This document shows, piece after piece, positions 23,324-32,216 of a stretch of 51,305 nucleotides of DNA. The position numbers and the translations under genes were made by a program. Below the pieces are notes generated by a model. It was not told where the DNA came from. It was given only the letters and a program-made list of their open reading frames with translations, and made no database searches. Source of the DNA: an uncultured Alkalilimnicola sp. (GTDB lineage Bacteria; Pseudomonadota; Gammaproteobacteria; Nitrococcales; AK92); assembly GCA_937951875.1 (NCBI GenBank), contig CALGAN010000076.1, forward strand, positions 1-51,305. Reading direction: 5' to 3'. Every line of letters begins with the position of its first letter. Position 1 is the first letter of the stretch.

Positions 23324-24283
23324 ATGAGCCTAACTTTTCTAGATTTTGAGCGCCCGATCGCCGAGCTCGAAGCCAAGATCGAGGAGCTGCGCTATGTGGG
23401 CGACAATAGCGACCTGAACATCGGCGAGGAGATCGCCCGGCTGCAGGCCAAGAGCCGGGCGCTGACCGAGCAGATCTTCTCGTCGCTCAGCGCCTGGCAG
23501 ATCGCCCAGTTGGCGCGCCATGCGCAGCGGCCGTACACGCTCGACTACGTCAAGCGCATCTTCACCGAGTTCGAGGAGCTCCATGGCGACCGCGCCTTCG
23601 CCGACGACCCGGCGATCGTCGGCGGCATGGCCCGTCTCGACGGCCGGCCGGTGATGATCATCGGCCATCAGAAGGGGCGCGACACCAAGGAGAAGATCCG
23701 CCGCAACTTCGGCATGCCCCGTCCCGAGGGCTACCGCAAGGCGCTGCGGCTGATGGAGATGGCCGAGCGCTTCAAGCTGCCGCTGTTCACCTTCATCGAC
23801 ACCCCCGGCGCCTATCCTGGTGTGGGGGCCGAGGAGCGCGGCCAGAGTGAGGCGATCGCCCGCAACCTGCTGGTGATGTCGCGGCTGCGCACGCCCATCA
23901 TCTGCACCGTGATCGGCGAAGGCGGCTCGGGCGGCGCCCTGGCCATCGGCGTCGGCGACCGTGTGCTGATGCTCAGCTATAGCACCTACTCGGTGATCTC
24001 GCCGGAAGGCTGCGCCTCGATCCTGTGGAAGAGCGCCGAGCGCGCCGCCGAGGCGGCCGAGGCGATGGGCATCACCGCGCCGCGGCTCAAGCGCCTGGGC
24101 CTGATCGACGCCATCGTCCAGGAGCCGCTCGGCGGCGCCCACCGCGATCCGGACGCGATGGCAGCCACCCTCAAGACGGCGCTGTTGACCCAGCTGTCGG
24201 CCCTGCAGGGGCGCAGCATCGATCAGCTGCTCGATGAGCGCTACCGGCGGCTGATGAGCTACGGCAACTTCAAGGAGCAGTAA
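23324..24283 (+). CDS. accA: Acetyl-CoA carboxylase carboxyltransferase subunit alpha
   Basis: AccA with AccD transfers the carboxyl group from biotin-AccB to acetyl-CoA, making malonyl-CoA for fatty acid synthesis. The 319 residues (E. coli 319) begin MSLTFLDFERPIAELEAKIEEL. The crotonase-like carboxyltransferase core includes GDRAFADDPAIVGG, GHQKGRDTKEKIRRNFGMP, DTPGAYPGVGAEERGQ and GEGGSGGALAIGVGD. Its place after dnaE is conserved in gammaproteobacteria. accD and accB/C are not in this window. Confidence 0.97.
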   Translation: MSLTFLDFERPIAELEAKIEELRYVGDNSDLNIGEEIARLQAKSRALTEQIFSSLSAWQIAQLARHAQRPYTLDYVKRIFTEFEELHGDRAFADDPAIVGGMARLDGRPVMIIGHQKGRDTKEKIRRNFGMPRPEGYRKALRLMEMAERFKLPLFTFIDTPGAYPGVGAEERGQSEAIARNLLVMSRLRTPIICTVIGEGGSGGALAIGVGDRVLMLSYSTYSVISPEGCASILWKSAERAAEAAEAMGITAPRLKRLGLIDAIVQEPLGGAHRDPDAMAATLKTALLTQLSALQGRSIDQLLDERYRRLMSYGNFKEQ

Positions 24284-24334
24284 GCCGGCCGGCGCCGCCG
24301 CGCGGCTCCCCTGGGATAGCGGAGGCCGGTGACG

Positions 24335-25672
24335 GTGGACGGTTTCGACGGCGAGTACCTGTGGCGGCGCCTGCGGAGTTTCCCGTCGGCGCCGCGCTAC
24401 TGGGTGGCCTACAGCGGCGGCCGCGATTCCCACGTACTGCTGCATGCCATGGCCGGGCTGCGCCCGCGGCTCGGCGCCGAGTTGCGCGCCATCCACATCG
24501 ACCACGGCCTGCAGAGCGCCGCCACCGCTTGGGCCGAGCACTGCCGGCGCGTCTGCGCCGAACTGGCGGTGCCGCTGGTGGTGGAGCGGGTGGCGGCCGC
24601 GCCGGCGGCCGGCGAATCGCCGGAAGCCGCCGCCAGGGATGCCCGCTACCGTGCCTTCCATGCCTTGCTCGGGGCCGGCGACTGCCTATTGCTGGCCCAT
24701 CACCTCGACGATCAAGCGGAAACCCTACTGCTGCGCCTGCTGCGCGGCGCCGGCGTGCACGGCCTGGCGGCGATGCCGGCGCGGCGGCCGCTGGGGCGCG
24801 GCTGGCTGTTGCGGCCGCTGCTCGACGTGCCGCGCGCGGCGATCACCGCCTACGCCCAGCGCCATGGGCTGGCATGGGTCGAAGATCCGAGCAACGACTG
24901 GGCCGATTTCGACCGCAACTATCTGCGCCGACGGGTCATGCCGATCCTCGCCGAGCGCTGGCCGGGCGCAGCGCGCACCTTCGCCCGCGCCGCCGCTCAT
25001 AGCGCCGAGGCAGTCTCGCTGCTCGACGAGCTGGCGCAGGGCGATCTCGCGGCCTGCGCCAGCGGCGAAGGGGTCGACGCGGCGGCGCTGCGCGCGCTCA
25101 CTCCGGAGCGGCAGCGTAACCTGCTGCGTTACTGGATTCGTCGCCATGGATTGGAGCCGCCGCCGCGCGAGCGGCTGCTCGACGGCCTGCGGGCGCTGTT
25201 GGAGGCCGGCGAGGACCGTCAGCCGGAACTGCGCTGGCCAGCGGGCCGCGTGCGCCGCTACCGCGGGCGGCTGCTTTTGGAGCGCGACGCGCAGGTGCAT
25301 CAACCGACGCCGGTTGCACGCGCCTGGGACTTGCGCGCCCCGATCGACTGGGCCGGCGGCCGGCTGGAGGCGGTGGTGACGCAAGAGGGCGGTCTGAGAA
25401 CCGATTTGCTCGGACGGGACGACATCACCCTCCGTCCGCGGCGCGGCGGCGAGCGATTGCGCTTGCCCGGCCGCGCCCACGCCAGCGTGCTCAAGAAGCT
25501 GCTCCAGGAGCACGCCGTACCGCCCTGGGAGCGGCAGCGCTTGCCGTTGCTGTACGTGGGCGAGCGGCTGGCGGCGGTGGCGGATCTGTTCGTCGACGCC
25601 GCTTTCCTGGCGCCGCCCGGCGAACCGGGGCTGCGCCTGGTTTGGCGGCGAGCCGTCGGCGATGAGCCCTGA
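24335..25672 (+). CDS. tilS: tRNA(Ile)-lysidine synthetase
   Basis: TilS modifies C34 of tRNA-Ile(CAU) to lysidine, switching its identity from Met to Ile. From GTG 24335 it has 445 residues with the PP-loop SGGRDS (27-32), HIDHGLQ, LLLAHHLDDQAETLLLRLLRGAGVHGL and the EDPSNxxxxFxRNYLRR motif in the N-terminal domain. Middle and C-terminal (TilS-C) domains follow. Two in-frame GTG codons compete (24329 and 24335); GGAGG at 24321-24325 fits the second better (9 nt spacing versus 3). accA-tilS-pyrG order is common. Confidence 0.93.
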   Translation: MDGFDGEYLWRRLRSFPSAPRYWVAYSGGRDSHVLLHAMAGLRPRLGAELRAIHIDHGLQSAATAWAEHCRRVCAELAVPLVVERVAAAPAAGESPEAAARDARYRAFHALLGAGDCLLLAHHLDDQAETLLLRLLRGAGVHGLAAMPARRPLGRGWLLRPLLDVPRAAITAYAQRHGLAWVEDPSNDWADFDRNYLRRRVMPILAERWPGAARTFARAAAHSAEAVSLLDELAQGDLAACASGEGVDAAALRALTPERQRNLLRYWIRRHGLEPPPRERLLDGLRALLEAGEDRQPELRWPAGRVRRYRGRLLLERDAQVHQPTPVARAWDLRAPIDWAGGRLEAVVTQEGGLRTDLLGRDDITLRPRRGGERLRLPGRAHASVLKKLLQEHAVPPWERQRLPLLYVGERLAAVADLFVDAAFLAPPGEPGLRLVWRRAVGDEP

Positions 25673-25794
25673 GCTGTGGGGCGCGCCGCGGCGAAAGCCG
25701 AATCCGTTTCATTGTGTAAACAAGGCCATTCTGTTAAGGTTGGGCCCCGTCTCGTACCTCCCTCCGGTCCATCTCTACGCGCCTTAATCTGAGC

Positions 25795-27447
25795 ATGACG
25801 CGATACATATTCATTACCGGCGGTGTTGTTTCCTCATTGGGGAAGGGCATCGCGGCGGCGTCGTTGGGTAGCATCCTTCAGGCTCGTGGCCTGAAGGTCA
25901 CCATGATCAAGCTGGATCCCTACATCAACGTCGATCCGGGCACCATGAGCCCGTTCCAGCACGGCGAAGTGTTCGTCACCCACGACGGCGCGGAGACCGA
26001 CCTGGACCTGGGCCACTACGAACGTTTCGTGCGCGCGCCGATCGGCCGCGCCAACAACTACACCACCGGTCGCATTTACGAGAACGTCATCCGCAAGGAA
26101 CGGCGCGGCGAGTATCTGGGCGGTACGGTGCAGGTGATCCCGCACATCACCGACGAGATCAAGCGCTGCATTAAGCAGGGCGCCGGCGACGTGGACGTGG
26201 CGATCGTCGAGATCGGCGGCACGGTGGGCGACATCGAAGCGATGCCGTTCCTGGAGGCGATCCGCCAGATGGGCGCGGAGCTGCGCCATCGCTGCCTGTT
26301 CGTGCACCTGACGCTGGTGCCGTTCATCGGCGCCGCCGGCGAGCTCAAGACCAAGCCGACCCAGCATTCGGTGAAGGAACTGCGCTCGATCGGCATCCAG
26401 CCGGACATCCTCATCTGCCGGGCCAGCAAGCCGGTGCCGGAGGACGAGCGGCGCAAGATCGCGCTGTTCACCAACGTCGAGCCGCGCGCGGTGATCTCCT
26501 GCCCGGACGTCGACACCATCTACAAGGTGCCGCTGGTGCTCAATGCCCAGGGCCTGGACGGCATCGTGGCGGAGAAGCTGGGACTGGATCTGCCGCCGGC
26601 CGACCTGTCGGACTGGAAGGCGGTGGTCGACGCCATCGAGTACCCGCAGGGCGAGGTCACCGTCGCCATGGTCGGCAAGTACGTCAACCTGGCCGACGCC
26701 TACATGTCGCTCAATGAGGCGCTCAAGCACGCTGGCATCCAGACGAAGCGGCGGGTGCGCATCCGCTATATCGACTCCGAGGAGATCGAGCGGGCCGGCC
26801 CCGATTGCCTCGCCGACGTCGACGCCATCCTGGTGCCGGGCGGATTCGGTGAGCGCGGCGTCGAGGGCAAGATTGCGGCGGTGCGCTACGCGCGCGAGAA
26901 CAAGATTCCTTATCTGGGCATCTGCCTGGGCATGCAGGTCGCGGTGATCGAGTACGCTCGTCATGTGGCCGGCCTGACCGGGGCGCATAGCACGGAGTTC
27001 AAGCCGCAGACCGAGCATCCGGTGATTGCGCTGATCACCGAGTTCATGAACCAGGACGGCGAGATCGAGATCCGCGGTCCCGGCTGCGACATCGGCGGCA
27101 GCATGCGGTTGGGCGCTCAGGAATGCCGGCTCCAGCCCGGTTCGCTGGTGCACCGCATCTACGGCAAGGATGTGATCGTCGAGCGTCACCGGCATCGTTA
27201 CGAATTCAACAGGCAGTATGTCGAAACGCTTACACAAGCGGGCTTGGTGTTCTCCGGCTGGTCGGGAGACGGTAAGCTGGCGGAAGTGATCGAGCTGCCG
27301 GATCACCCCTGGTTCCTGGCCTGTCAGTTCCATCCGGAGTTCACCTCGACTCCGCGCGACGGGCATCCGCTGTTCACCGGTTTCATCCGGGCCGCGGCCG
27401 AGCAGCACGACAAGCGCAACAGCGCCGGCGGCGTCGCCGTCGGCTAA
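25795..27447 (+). CDS. pyrG: CTP synthase
   Basis: PyrG converts UTP to CTP using ATP and glutamine. The 550 residues contain an N-terminal amidoligase domain (MTRYIFITGGVVSSLGKGI..., P-loop; KLDPYINVDPGTM; EIGGTVGDIE) and a C-terminal class I glutaminase domain. The catalytic triad is visible: Cys377 in GICLGMQ, and His513 and Glu515 in FHPEF. Length is close to E. coli (545). The 122-nt gap upstream is relatively AT-rich (TTGTGTAAACAAGG) and may hold a promoter, but no convincing -10 is seen. kdsA follows after 37 nt. Confidence 0.97.
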   Translation: MTRYIFITGGVVSSLGKGIAAASLGSILQARGLKVTMIKLDPYINVDPGTMSPFQHGEVFVTHDGAETDLDLGHYERFVRAPIGRANNYTTGRIYENVIRKERRGEYLGGTVQVIPHITDEIKRCIKQGAGDVDVAIVEIGGTVGDIEAMPFLEAIRQMGAELRHRCLFVHLTLVPFIGAAGELKTKPTQHSVKELRSIGIQPDILICRASKPVPEDERRKIALFTNVEPRAVISCPDVDTIYKVPLVLNAQGLDGIVAEKLGLDLPPADLSDWKAVVDAIEYPQGEVTVAMVGKYVNLADAYMSLNEALKHAGIQTKRRVRIRYIDSEEIERAGPDCLADVDAILVPGGFGERGVEGKIAAVRYARENKIPYLGICLGMQVAVIEYARHVAGLTGAHSTEFKPQTEHPVIALITEFMNQDGEIEIRGPGCDIGGSMRLGAQECRLQPGSLVHRIYGKDVIVERHRHRYEFNRQYVETLTQAGLVFSGWSGDGKLAEVIELPDHPWFLACQFHPEFTSTPRDGHPLFTGFIRAAAEQHDKRNSAGGVAVG

Positions 27448-27455
27448 TCCACAAG

Positions 27456-27474
27456 GGGCCCCGGAGCGGGGCCC
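27456..27474 (+). repeat. GC hairpin between pyrG and kdsA
   Basis: GGGCCCC (27456-27462), loop GGAGC, GGGGCCC (27468-27474) form a perfect 7-bp stem. It ends just before the GGAGG ribosome site of kdsA (27475-27479). No T-tract follows, so it is more likely to affect kdsA translation or mRNA decay than to terminate. Confidence 0.45.
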
Positions 27475-27484
27475 GGAGGCGAGC

Positions 27485-28336
27485 GTGTCGACTATCGAAC
27501 TTTGTGGCTTCGAGGCCGGTCTGGACCGGCCGTTTTTTCTTATCGCCGGTCCTTGCGTAGTCGAGTCCGAGCAGCTGGCGCTGGATTCCGCCGGCCAGCT
27601 CAAGGAGATCTGCGAGCGCCTGCAGATCAACTTCATCTACAAGTCGTCCTTCGATAAGGCCAACCGCTCCTCGCACGCCAGCTATCGCGGTCCCGGCATC
27701 GAGGAAGGGCTGCGGGTGCTGTCCGAGGTCAAGCGGCAGATCGGCGTGCCGGTGCTCACCGATGTGCACGAGGATACGCCGCTGAACGAGGTGGCGGCGG
27801 TGGTAGACGTGCTGCAAACGCCCGCTTTCCTGTGCCGCCAAACCAATTTCATCCAGAACGTGGCTCGCACCGGCCTGCCGGTGAACATCAAGAAGGGCCA
27901 GTTCCTGGCGCCGTGGGACATGAAGAACGTCATCGACAAGGCCCGGGCGGTCGGCAACCACCGCATCATGGCCTGCGAGCGCGGCGTGTCGTTCGGCTAC
28001 AACAACCTGGTGTCGGACATGCGCTCGCTGGCGGTCATGCGCGAAGCCGGCGTGCCGGTGGTGTTCGACGCCACCCATTCGGTGCAGCTGCCAGGCGGGC
28101 AGGGCACGTCCTCGGGCGGCCAGCGTCAGTTCGTGCCGGTGCTGGCGCGCGCGGCGGTCGCCAGCGGCGTGGCCGGCCTGTTCATGGAAACCCACCCCGA
28201 TCCGGACAAGGCGCTCAGCGATGGCCCCAACGCCTGGCCGCTGGGTCGGATGGAAGAGCTGCTGATCACGCTGCGCGAACTCGACCGGGTGGTGAAAGCC
28301 CAGGGCTTCCTGGAGCAGGAATTGCTGAAAGGTTAA
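27485..28336 (+). CDS. kdsA: 3-deoxy-8-phosphooctulonate synthase, metal-dependent (Cys) type
   Basis: KdsA condenses phosphoenolpyruvate and arabinose 5-phosphate to KDO 8-phosphate for the LPS inner core. The 283 residues form a TIM barrel with FDKANRSS, TDVHE, NIKKGQFLAPWDM and CERGVSFGYNN. Near the N-terminus it has AGPCVVES rather than the GGMNVLES of E. coli and Pseudomonas, so Cys24 replaces the metal-independent Asn. His198, Glu235 and Asp246 complete the four metal ligands with the same spacing as in Aquifex KdsA (174, 37 and 11 residues). GTG 27485 follows a GGAGG. DAHP synthase is excluded by the kdsA context and A5P motif. Confidence 0.93.
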   Translation: MSTIELCGFEAGLDRPFFLIAGPCVVESEQLALDSAGQLKEICERLQINFIYKSSFDKANRSSHASYRGPGIEEGLRVLSEVKRQIGVPVLTDVHEDTPLNEVAAVVDVLQTPAFLCRQTNFIQNVARTGLPVNIKKGQFLAPWDMKNVIDKARAVGNHRIMACERGVSFGYNNLVSDMRSLAVMREAGVPVVFDATHSVQLPGGQGTSSGGQRQFVPVLARAAVASGVAGLFMETHPDPDKALSDGPNAWPLGRMEELLITLRELDRVVKAQGFLEQELLKG

Positions 28337-28374
28337 TAAGATTCTAAGACTTAGCGCGAGGAGACAACGCGGAA

Positions 28375-29667
28375 ATGGCCAAGATCAAGGCGATCCACGC
28401 TAGGGAAATTCTGGACTCCCGAGGCAATCCCACCGTCGAGGCGGACGTGATCCTGGACAACGGCGTGCTGGGACGGGCGGCAGTGCCTTCCGGCGCCTCC
28501 ACCGGAACCCGCGAGGCGGTCGAGCTGCGCGACGGCGACAAGTCCCGCTATCTCGGCAAGGGCGTGCGCAAGGCGGTCGAGAACGTCAACACCGTGCTCC
28601 GCGACGCTCTGGTCGGTATGGACGCCGATGATCAGCGCGCCATTGACGAGAAGATGATCCAGCTCGACGGCACCGACAACAAGAGCCGTCTGGGCGCCAA
28701 CGCCATCCTCGCCGTGTCGCTGGCCGTGGCCCGCGCCGCTGCCAACTCCAAGGGTGTGTCGCTGTTCCGGCACCTCAACCCGAACGGGCCGTATCAGCTG
28801 CCGGTGCCGATGATGAACATCCTCAACGGCGGCGCCCATGCCGACAACAACGTCGATATCCAGGAGTTCATGGTGCTGCCGGTCGGCTTCGACCGCTTCA
28901 GCGAGGCGCTGCGCTGCGGCACCGAAATCTTCCACGCCCTCAAGAAGGTGCTGAGCGCACGCGGCCTCAACACCGCCGTGGGCGACGAGGGCGGCTTCGC
29001 GCCCAACTTGCCGTCCAACGAAGCGGCGCTGGAAGCGATCAAGGAGGCCGTCGAGCAGGCTGGCTACCAGCTCGGCAAGCAGGTCTATCTGGGCCTGGAC
29101 GTGGCCAGCTCCGAGTTCTATCAGGACGGGGTCTACGACCTGGCCGGCGAGGGCCGGAAGTTCACCTCCGCCGAGTTCGCCGACTACCTGGCCGGGCTGT
29201 GCGAGCGCTACCCGATCATCTCGATCGAGGACGGCATGGCCGAGAACGATTGGGACGGCTGGAAGCTGCTCACCGACAAGCTCGGCGACCGGGTGCAGCT
29301 GGTCGGCGACGACCTGTTCGTCACCAACACCAAGATCCTCAAGGAAGGCATCGCCAAGGGCGTGGCCAACGCCATTCTGATCAAGGTCAACCAGATCGGC
29401 ACCTTGACCGAGACGCTGGACGCCATCGCCACCGCGACCGCCGCTAATTACGCCTCCATCTCCTCGCACCGCTCCGGCGAGACCGAGGACACCACCATCG
29501 CCGATCTGGCCGTGGGCAGCACCGCCACCCAGATCAAGACCGGTTCGCTGTGCCGTTCCGACCGGGTGGCGAAGTACAATCAGCTGCTCCGCATCGAGGA
29601 GGAGCTGGGCGCGGCGGCGCGCTACGCCGGCCGCGACGCGTTCCCCAACATCAAGCGGGAGCTGTGA
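28375..29667 (+). CDS. eno: Enolase
   Basis: Enolase interconverts 2-phosphoglycerate and phosphoenolpyruvate in glycolysis and is an RNA degradosome component in E. coli. The 430 residues begin MAKIKAIHAREILDSRGNPTVE. GASTGTREAVELRDGD, the metal ligands in SIEDGMAENDWDGW and GDDLFVTN, and the signature ISSHRSGETEDTTIADLAVG (from about residue 362) are intact. GAGGAG lies 5-10 nt upstream. It follows kdsA, so PEP production and use sit side by side, and precedes ftsB as in many gammaproteobacteria. Confidence 0.98.
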   Translation: MAKIKAIHAREILDSRGNPTVEADVILDNGVLGRAAVPSGASTGTREAVELRDGDKSRYLGKGVRKAVENVNTVLRDALVGMDADDQRAIDEKMIQLDGTDNKSRLGANAILAVSLAVARAAANSKGVSLFRHLNPNGPYQLPVPMMNILNGGAHADNNVDIQEFMVLPVGFDRFSEALRCGTEIFHALKKVLSARGLNTAVGDEGGFAPNLPSNEAALEAIKEAVEQAGYQLGKQVYLGLDVASSEFYQDGVYDLAGEGRKFTSAEFADYLAGLCERYPIISIEDGMAENDWDGWKLLTDKLGDRVQLVGDDLFVTNTKILKEGIAKGVANAILIKVNQIGTLTETLDAIATATAANYASISSHRSGETEDTTIADLAVGSTATQIKTGSLCRSDRVAKYNQLLRIEEELGAAARYAGRDAFPNIKREL

Positions 29668-29702
29668 TTGCCTAGGTCTCAAGTGCAGGAGCGGTAGCAG
29701 CG

Positions 29703-29978
29703 ATGCGCTGGCTGTCGGTCGTCCTCGCCGTACTGCTGGTCGCATTGCAATACCGTCTGTGGTTCGGTAGCGGTGGCCTCCGCGAGCTAAGCGGCTTGCG
29801 CGCCACCGTCGCCGAGCAGAAGGCCGAAATCCAACGTCTCAGCCAGCGTAACGACGCGCTCGAAGCCGAGGTCCGGGACCTCAAGACCGGGCTGGATGCC
29901 GTGGAGGAACGCGCGCGGTCGGAGCTGGGCATGATCAAGAACGGCGAGACCTTTTACCAGGTGGTTCAAGACAAATGA
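29703..29978 (+). CDS. ftsB: Cell division protein FtsB
   Basis: FtsB joins FtsL and FtsQ in the divisome and regulates septal peptidoglycan synthesis. The 91 residues have a single N-terminal membrane segment (about 4-20), QYRLWFGSGGL, then a periplasmic coiled coil (about 30-70) and the conserved ERARSELGMIKNGETFYQ end. Size matches family (E. coli 103). It lies 35 nt after eno, and its stop overlaps the ispD ATG as ATGA. Confidence 0.95.
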   Translation: MRWLSVVLAVLLVALQYRLWFGSGGLRELSGLRATVAEQKAEIQRLSQRNDALEAEVRDLKTGLDAVEERARSELGMIKNGETFYQVVQDK

Positions 29979-30685
29979 GTACCGGACCGCTGCCGCGGAT
30001 CTGGGCGGTTTTCCCCGCGGCCGGGATTGGCCGACGGATGGGCTCTGCCGTTCCGAAGCAATATCTCACGTTGCTCGACAAGCCCATCGTGCGCTGGGCG
30101 CTGGATTCGGTGCTGTCGCATCCGGCGGTCTACGGTGGGGTGATCGCCCTGGCGCCGCATGACACCCATTGGGACACGCTGGGCTATCGGCACGACAAGC
30201 CGTTGTACCGTGTGGCCGGCGGCGCCGAGCGTTGCGACTCGGTGCTGGCCGCGCTGACCTTCCTGCTGGACATCGCCGGCCGCGAAGACTGGGTGATGGT
30301 CCACGACGCGGTCCGTCCGTGCGTGACCTCCGAAGACCTGGACCGGCTGGTGGCGGCCGTCGGGCAGCCCGACGGCGCGTTGCTGGCGGTGCCGGTGCGC
30401 GACACGCTCAAGCGCCAGGAAGCCGGCGGACGGGTGCGCGACACCGCCAGCCGCGATGGCTTGTGGCATGCGCTCACGCCGCAGTTCTTCCCGCTGGTGA
30501 CCCTGTACGACGCGCTCAACACTGCCATCGAGCGTGGCACGCCGGTCACCGACGAGTCGCAGGCCATGGAAACCGCCGGCTACCAGCCGTTGCTGGTGGA
30601 AGGGCAGGCGACCAACATCAAGATCACCCGCCGCAGCGACCTGGTGCTGGCCGAGGCGGTGCTGCGCAGCTTCGGTAACGGATGA
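29975..30685 (+). CDS. ispD: 2-C-methyl-D-erythritol 4-phosphate cytidylyltransferase
   Basis: IspD couples CTP and MEP to CDP-ME, the step after Dxr in the MEP pathway. The 236 residues show FPAAGIGRRMGSAVPKQYL (nucleotide-binding loop), the A-E-R-x-D-S-V motif (GGAERCDSVLAAL), VMVHDAVRPC and a C-terminal TNIKITRRSDLVLAE. ATGA overlaps at both ends link it to ftsB and ispF, pointing to tight translational coupling. Confidence 0.96.
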   Translation: MSTGPLPRIWAVFPAAGIGRRMGSAVPKQYLTLLDKPIVRWALDSVLSHPAVYGGVIALAPHDTHWDTLGYRHDKPLYRVAGGAERCDSVLAALTFLLDIAGREDWVMVHDAVRPCVTSEDLDRLVAAVGQPDGALLAVPVRDTLKRQEAGGRVRDTASRDGLWHALTPQFFPLVTLYDALNTAIERGTPVTDESQAMETAGYQPLLVEGQATNIKITRRSDLVLAEAVLRSFGNG

Positions 30686-31176
30686 ACGTGAACATACGCA
30701 TCGGCCAAGGCTTCGACGCCCATCGCTTCTGCGAAGGCGATCATGTGACCATCGGCGGGGTGCGTATCCCCTTCGAGCGGGGTGTCGAGGCGCATTCCGA
30801 CGGCGACGTGCTGCTGCATGCCATCACCGACGCGCTGCTGGGCGCGGCCGGACTAGGCGACATCGGCCAGCACTTCCCGGACACCGACCCCACCCTCAAG
30901 GGCATCGACAGCCGGCTGTTGCTGCGTCGAGCCCTGGAGCAGATCGGCGCGCGCGGCTGGCGGGTCGGCAACGTCGATGCCACCGTCATCGCTCAGCGGC
31001 CGAAGCTCGCGCCGTTCATCCCGGCGATGCGCGACAACCTGGCGGCGGACCTGGCGGTGCCGCCGGACCGGGTCAATGTCAAGGCCACCACCACCGAGCG
31101 CATGGGCTTCACCGGCCGCGGCGAAGGCCTGGCGGCGCTGGCGGTGGTGCTGCTGGTCGCCGCCGAGAGCCGCTGA
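30682..31176 (+). CDS. ispF: 2-C-methyl-D-erythritol 2,4-cyclodiphosphate synthase
   Basis: IspF cyclises CDP-ME 2-phosphate to MEcPP. The 164 residues show zinc ligands Asp12 and His14 (GQGFDAHRF) and His45 (SDGDVLLHA), GDIGQHFPDTDP, and the signature VNVKATTTERMGFTGRGEG. It overlaps ispD by 4 nt and is followed 4 nt later by truD. The ispE kinase is not in this window. Confidence 0.97.
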   Translation: MNVNIRIGQGFDAHRFCEGDHVTIGGVRIPFERGVEAHSDGDVLLHAITDALLGAAGLGDIGQHFPDTDPTLKGIDSRLLLRRALEQIGARGWRVGNVDATVIAQRPKLAPFIPAMRDNLAADLAVPPDRVNVKATTTERMGFTGRGEGLAALAVVLLVAAESR

Positions 31177-31180
31177 CGCC

Positions 31181-32200
31181 ATGAACGATTCGCTTCCCTA
31201 CGCCCACGGCGCGCCATTGGGCGGCGCGCGGTTGCGGGTACAGCCCGAGGATTTCCGGGTCGACGAGGTGCTCGGCTTCGCGCCCAGCGGCCGCGGCGAG
31301 CATCTGTTCGTGCGTGTGCGCAAGCGCGCCCGCACCACCGAGCAGGTGGCCGGCCTGCTGGCCCGGGCCGCGGGCGTGCCCAAGAGCGCAGTCAGCTACG
31401 CCGGCATGAAGGACAAGTGGGCGGTCACCGAGCAGTGGTTCAGCCTGCATCTGCCGGGCCGTGAGGCGCCGCTCAGCGTCAGCGAGCTGGAGGACGGGGT
31501 GGAGATCCTCGAGATCGCCCGCCACGACAAAAAGCTGCGGCGCGGCGTGCTCAAGGGCAATCGCTTCCGGCTGCGGCTGCGGGAGGTGACGGCCGCGCCG
31601 GAGCCGCTTTCCCGGCGCTTGTGGCGGATCGCGCGCTTCGGCGTGCCCAATTACTTCGGCGAGCAGCGCTTCGGGCGCGACGGCGACAACGTCGAGCAGG
31701 CGCGGGCGATGCTGGCCGGGCGCTTCCGGCCGCGCGACCGGGCGCTGCGCGGCATCCTGCTGTCGGCGGCGCGTTCCCAGCTGTTCAACGAAGTGCTGGC
31801 GGCGCGGCTGCGGCGCGGTGACTGGGATCGGCCACTGCCGGGCGAGCTGATCATGCTCGACGGCCGCCACAGCCTGTTCCCCTGCGAGCAGCCCGACGCC
31901 GAGATCGCGCGGCGCGCCGCCGCGCTGGAAATCCACCCGACCGGCCCGCTGGTCGGGCAGGGCGGCCCGCTGCCGAGCGGGGCCGTCGCCGAGTTCGAGC
32001 GCGAGATACTGAGTGGGGAGCAGGAACTGATCGACGGTCTGGCCCAGGCCGGCCTGGAGGGGGCGCGGCGGGCGCTGCGGCTGCGGGTAGCGGACCTGGC
32101 CTGGTGGTTCCCGGCGCCGGGCGAGATCGAGCTGAGCTTCGGCCTCACGGCCGGCGCTTACGCCACCGTCGTGGTACGGGAACTGGTGCGGATCGACTAG
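31181..32200 (+). CDS. truD: tRNA pseudouridine(13) synthase TruD
   Basis: TruD converts U13 to pseudouridine in tRNA-Glu. The 339 residues begin MNDSLPYAHGAPLGGARLR. The catalytic motif is VSYAGMKDKWAVTEQW with Asp78 (E. coli Asp80). NYFGEQRFGRDGDN and the C-terminal G-A-Y-A-T-V-V-V-R-E-L are conserved. I use the ATG just after ispF; the frame is open upstream inside ispF but without similarity. The gene ends 16 nt from the convergent smr gene, instead of running into surE as in E. coli. Confidence 0.95.
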   Translation: MNDSLPYAHGAPLGGARLRVQPEDFRVDEVLGFAPSGRGEHLFVRVRKRARTTEQVAGLLARAAGVPKSAVSYAGMKDKWAVTEQWFSLHLPGREAPLSVSELEDGVEILEIARHDKKLRRGVLKGNRFRLRLREVTAAPEPLSRRLWRIARFGVPNYFGEQRFGRDGDNVEQARAMLAGRFRPRDRALRGILLSAARSQLFNEVLAARLRRGDWDRPLPGELIMLDGRHSLFPCEQPDAEIARRAAALEIHPTGPLVGQGGPLPSGAVAEFEREILSGEQELIDGLAQAGLEGARRALRLRVADLAWWFPAPGEIELSFGLTAGAYATVVVRELVRID

Positions 32201-32216
32201 ATGCGGCGCGCCGCGC

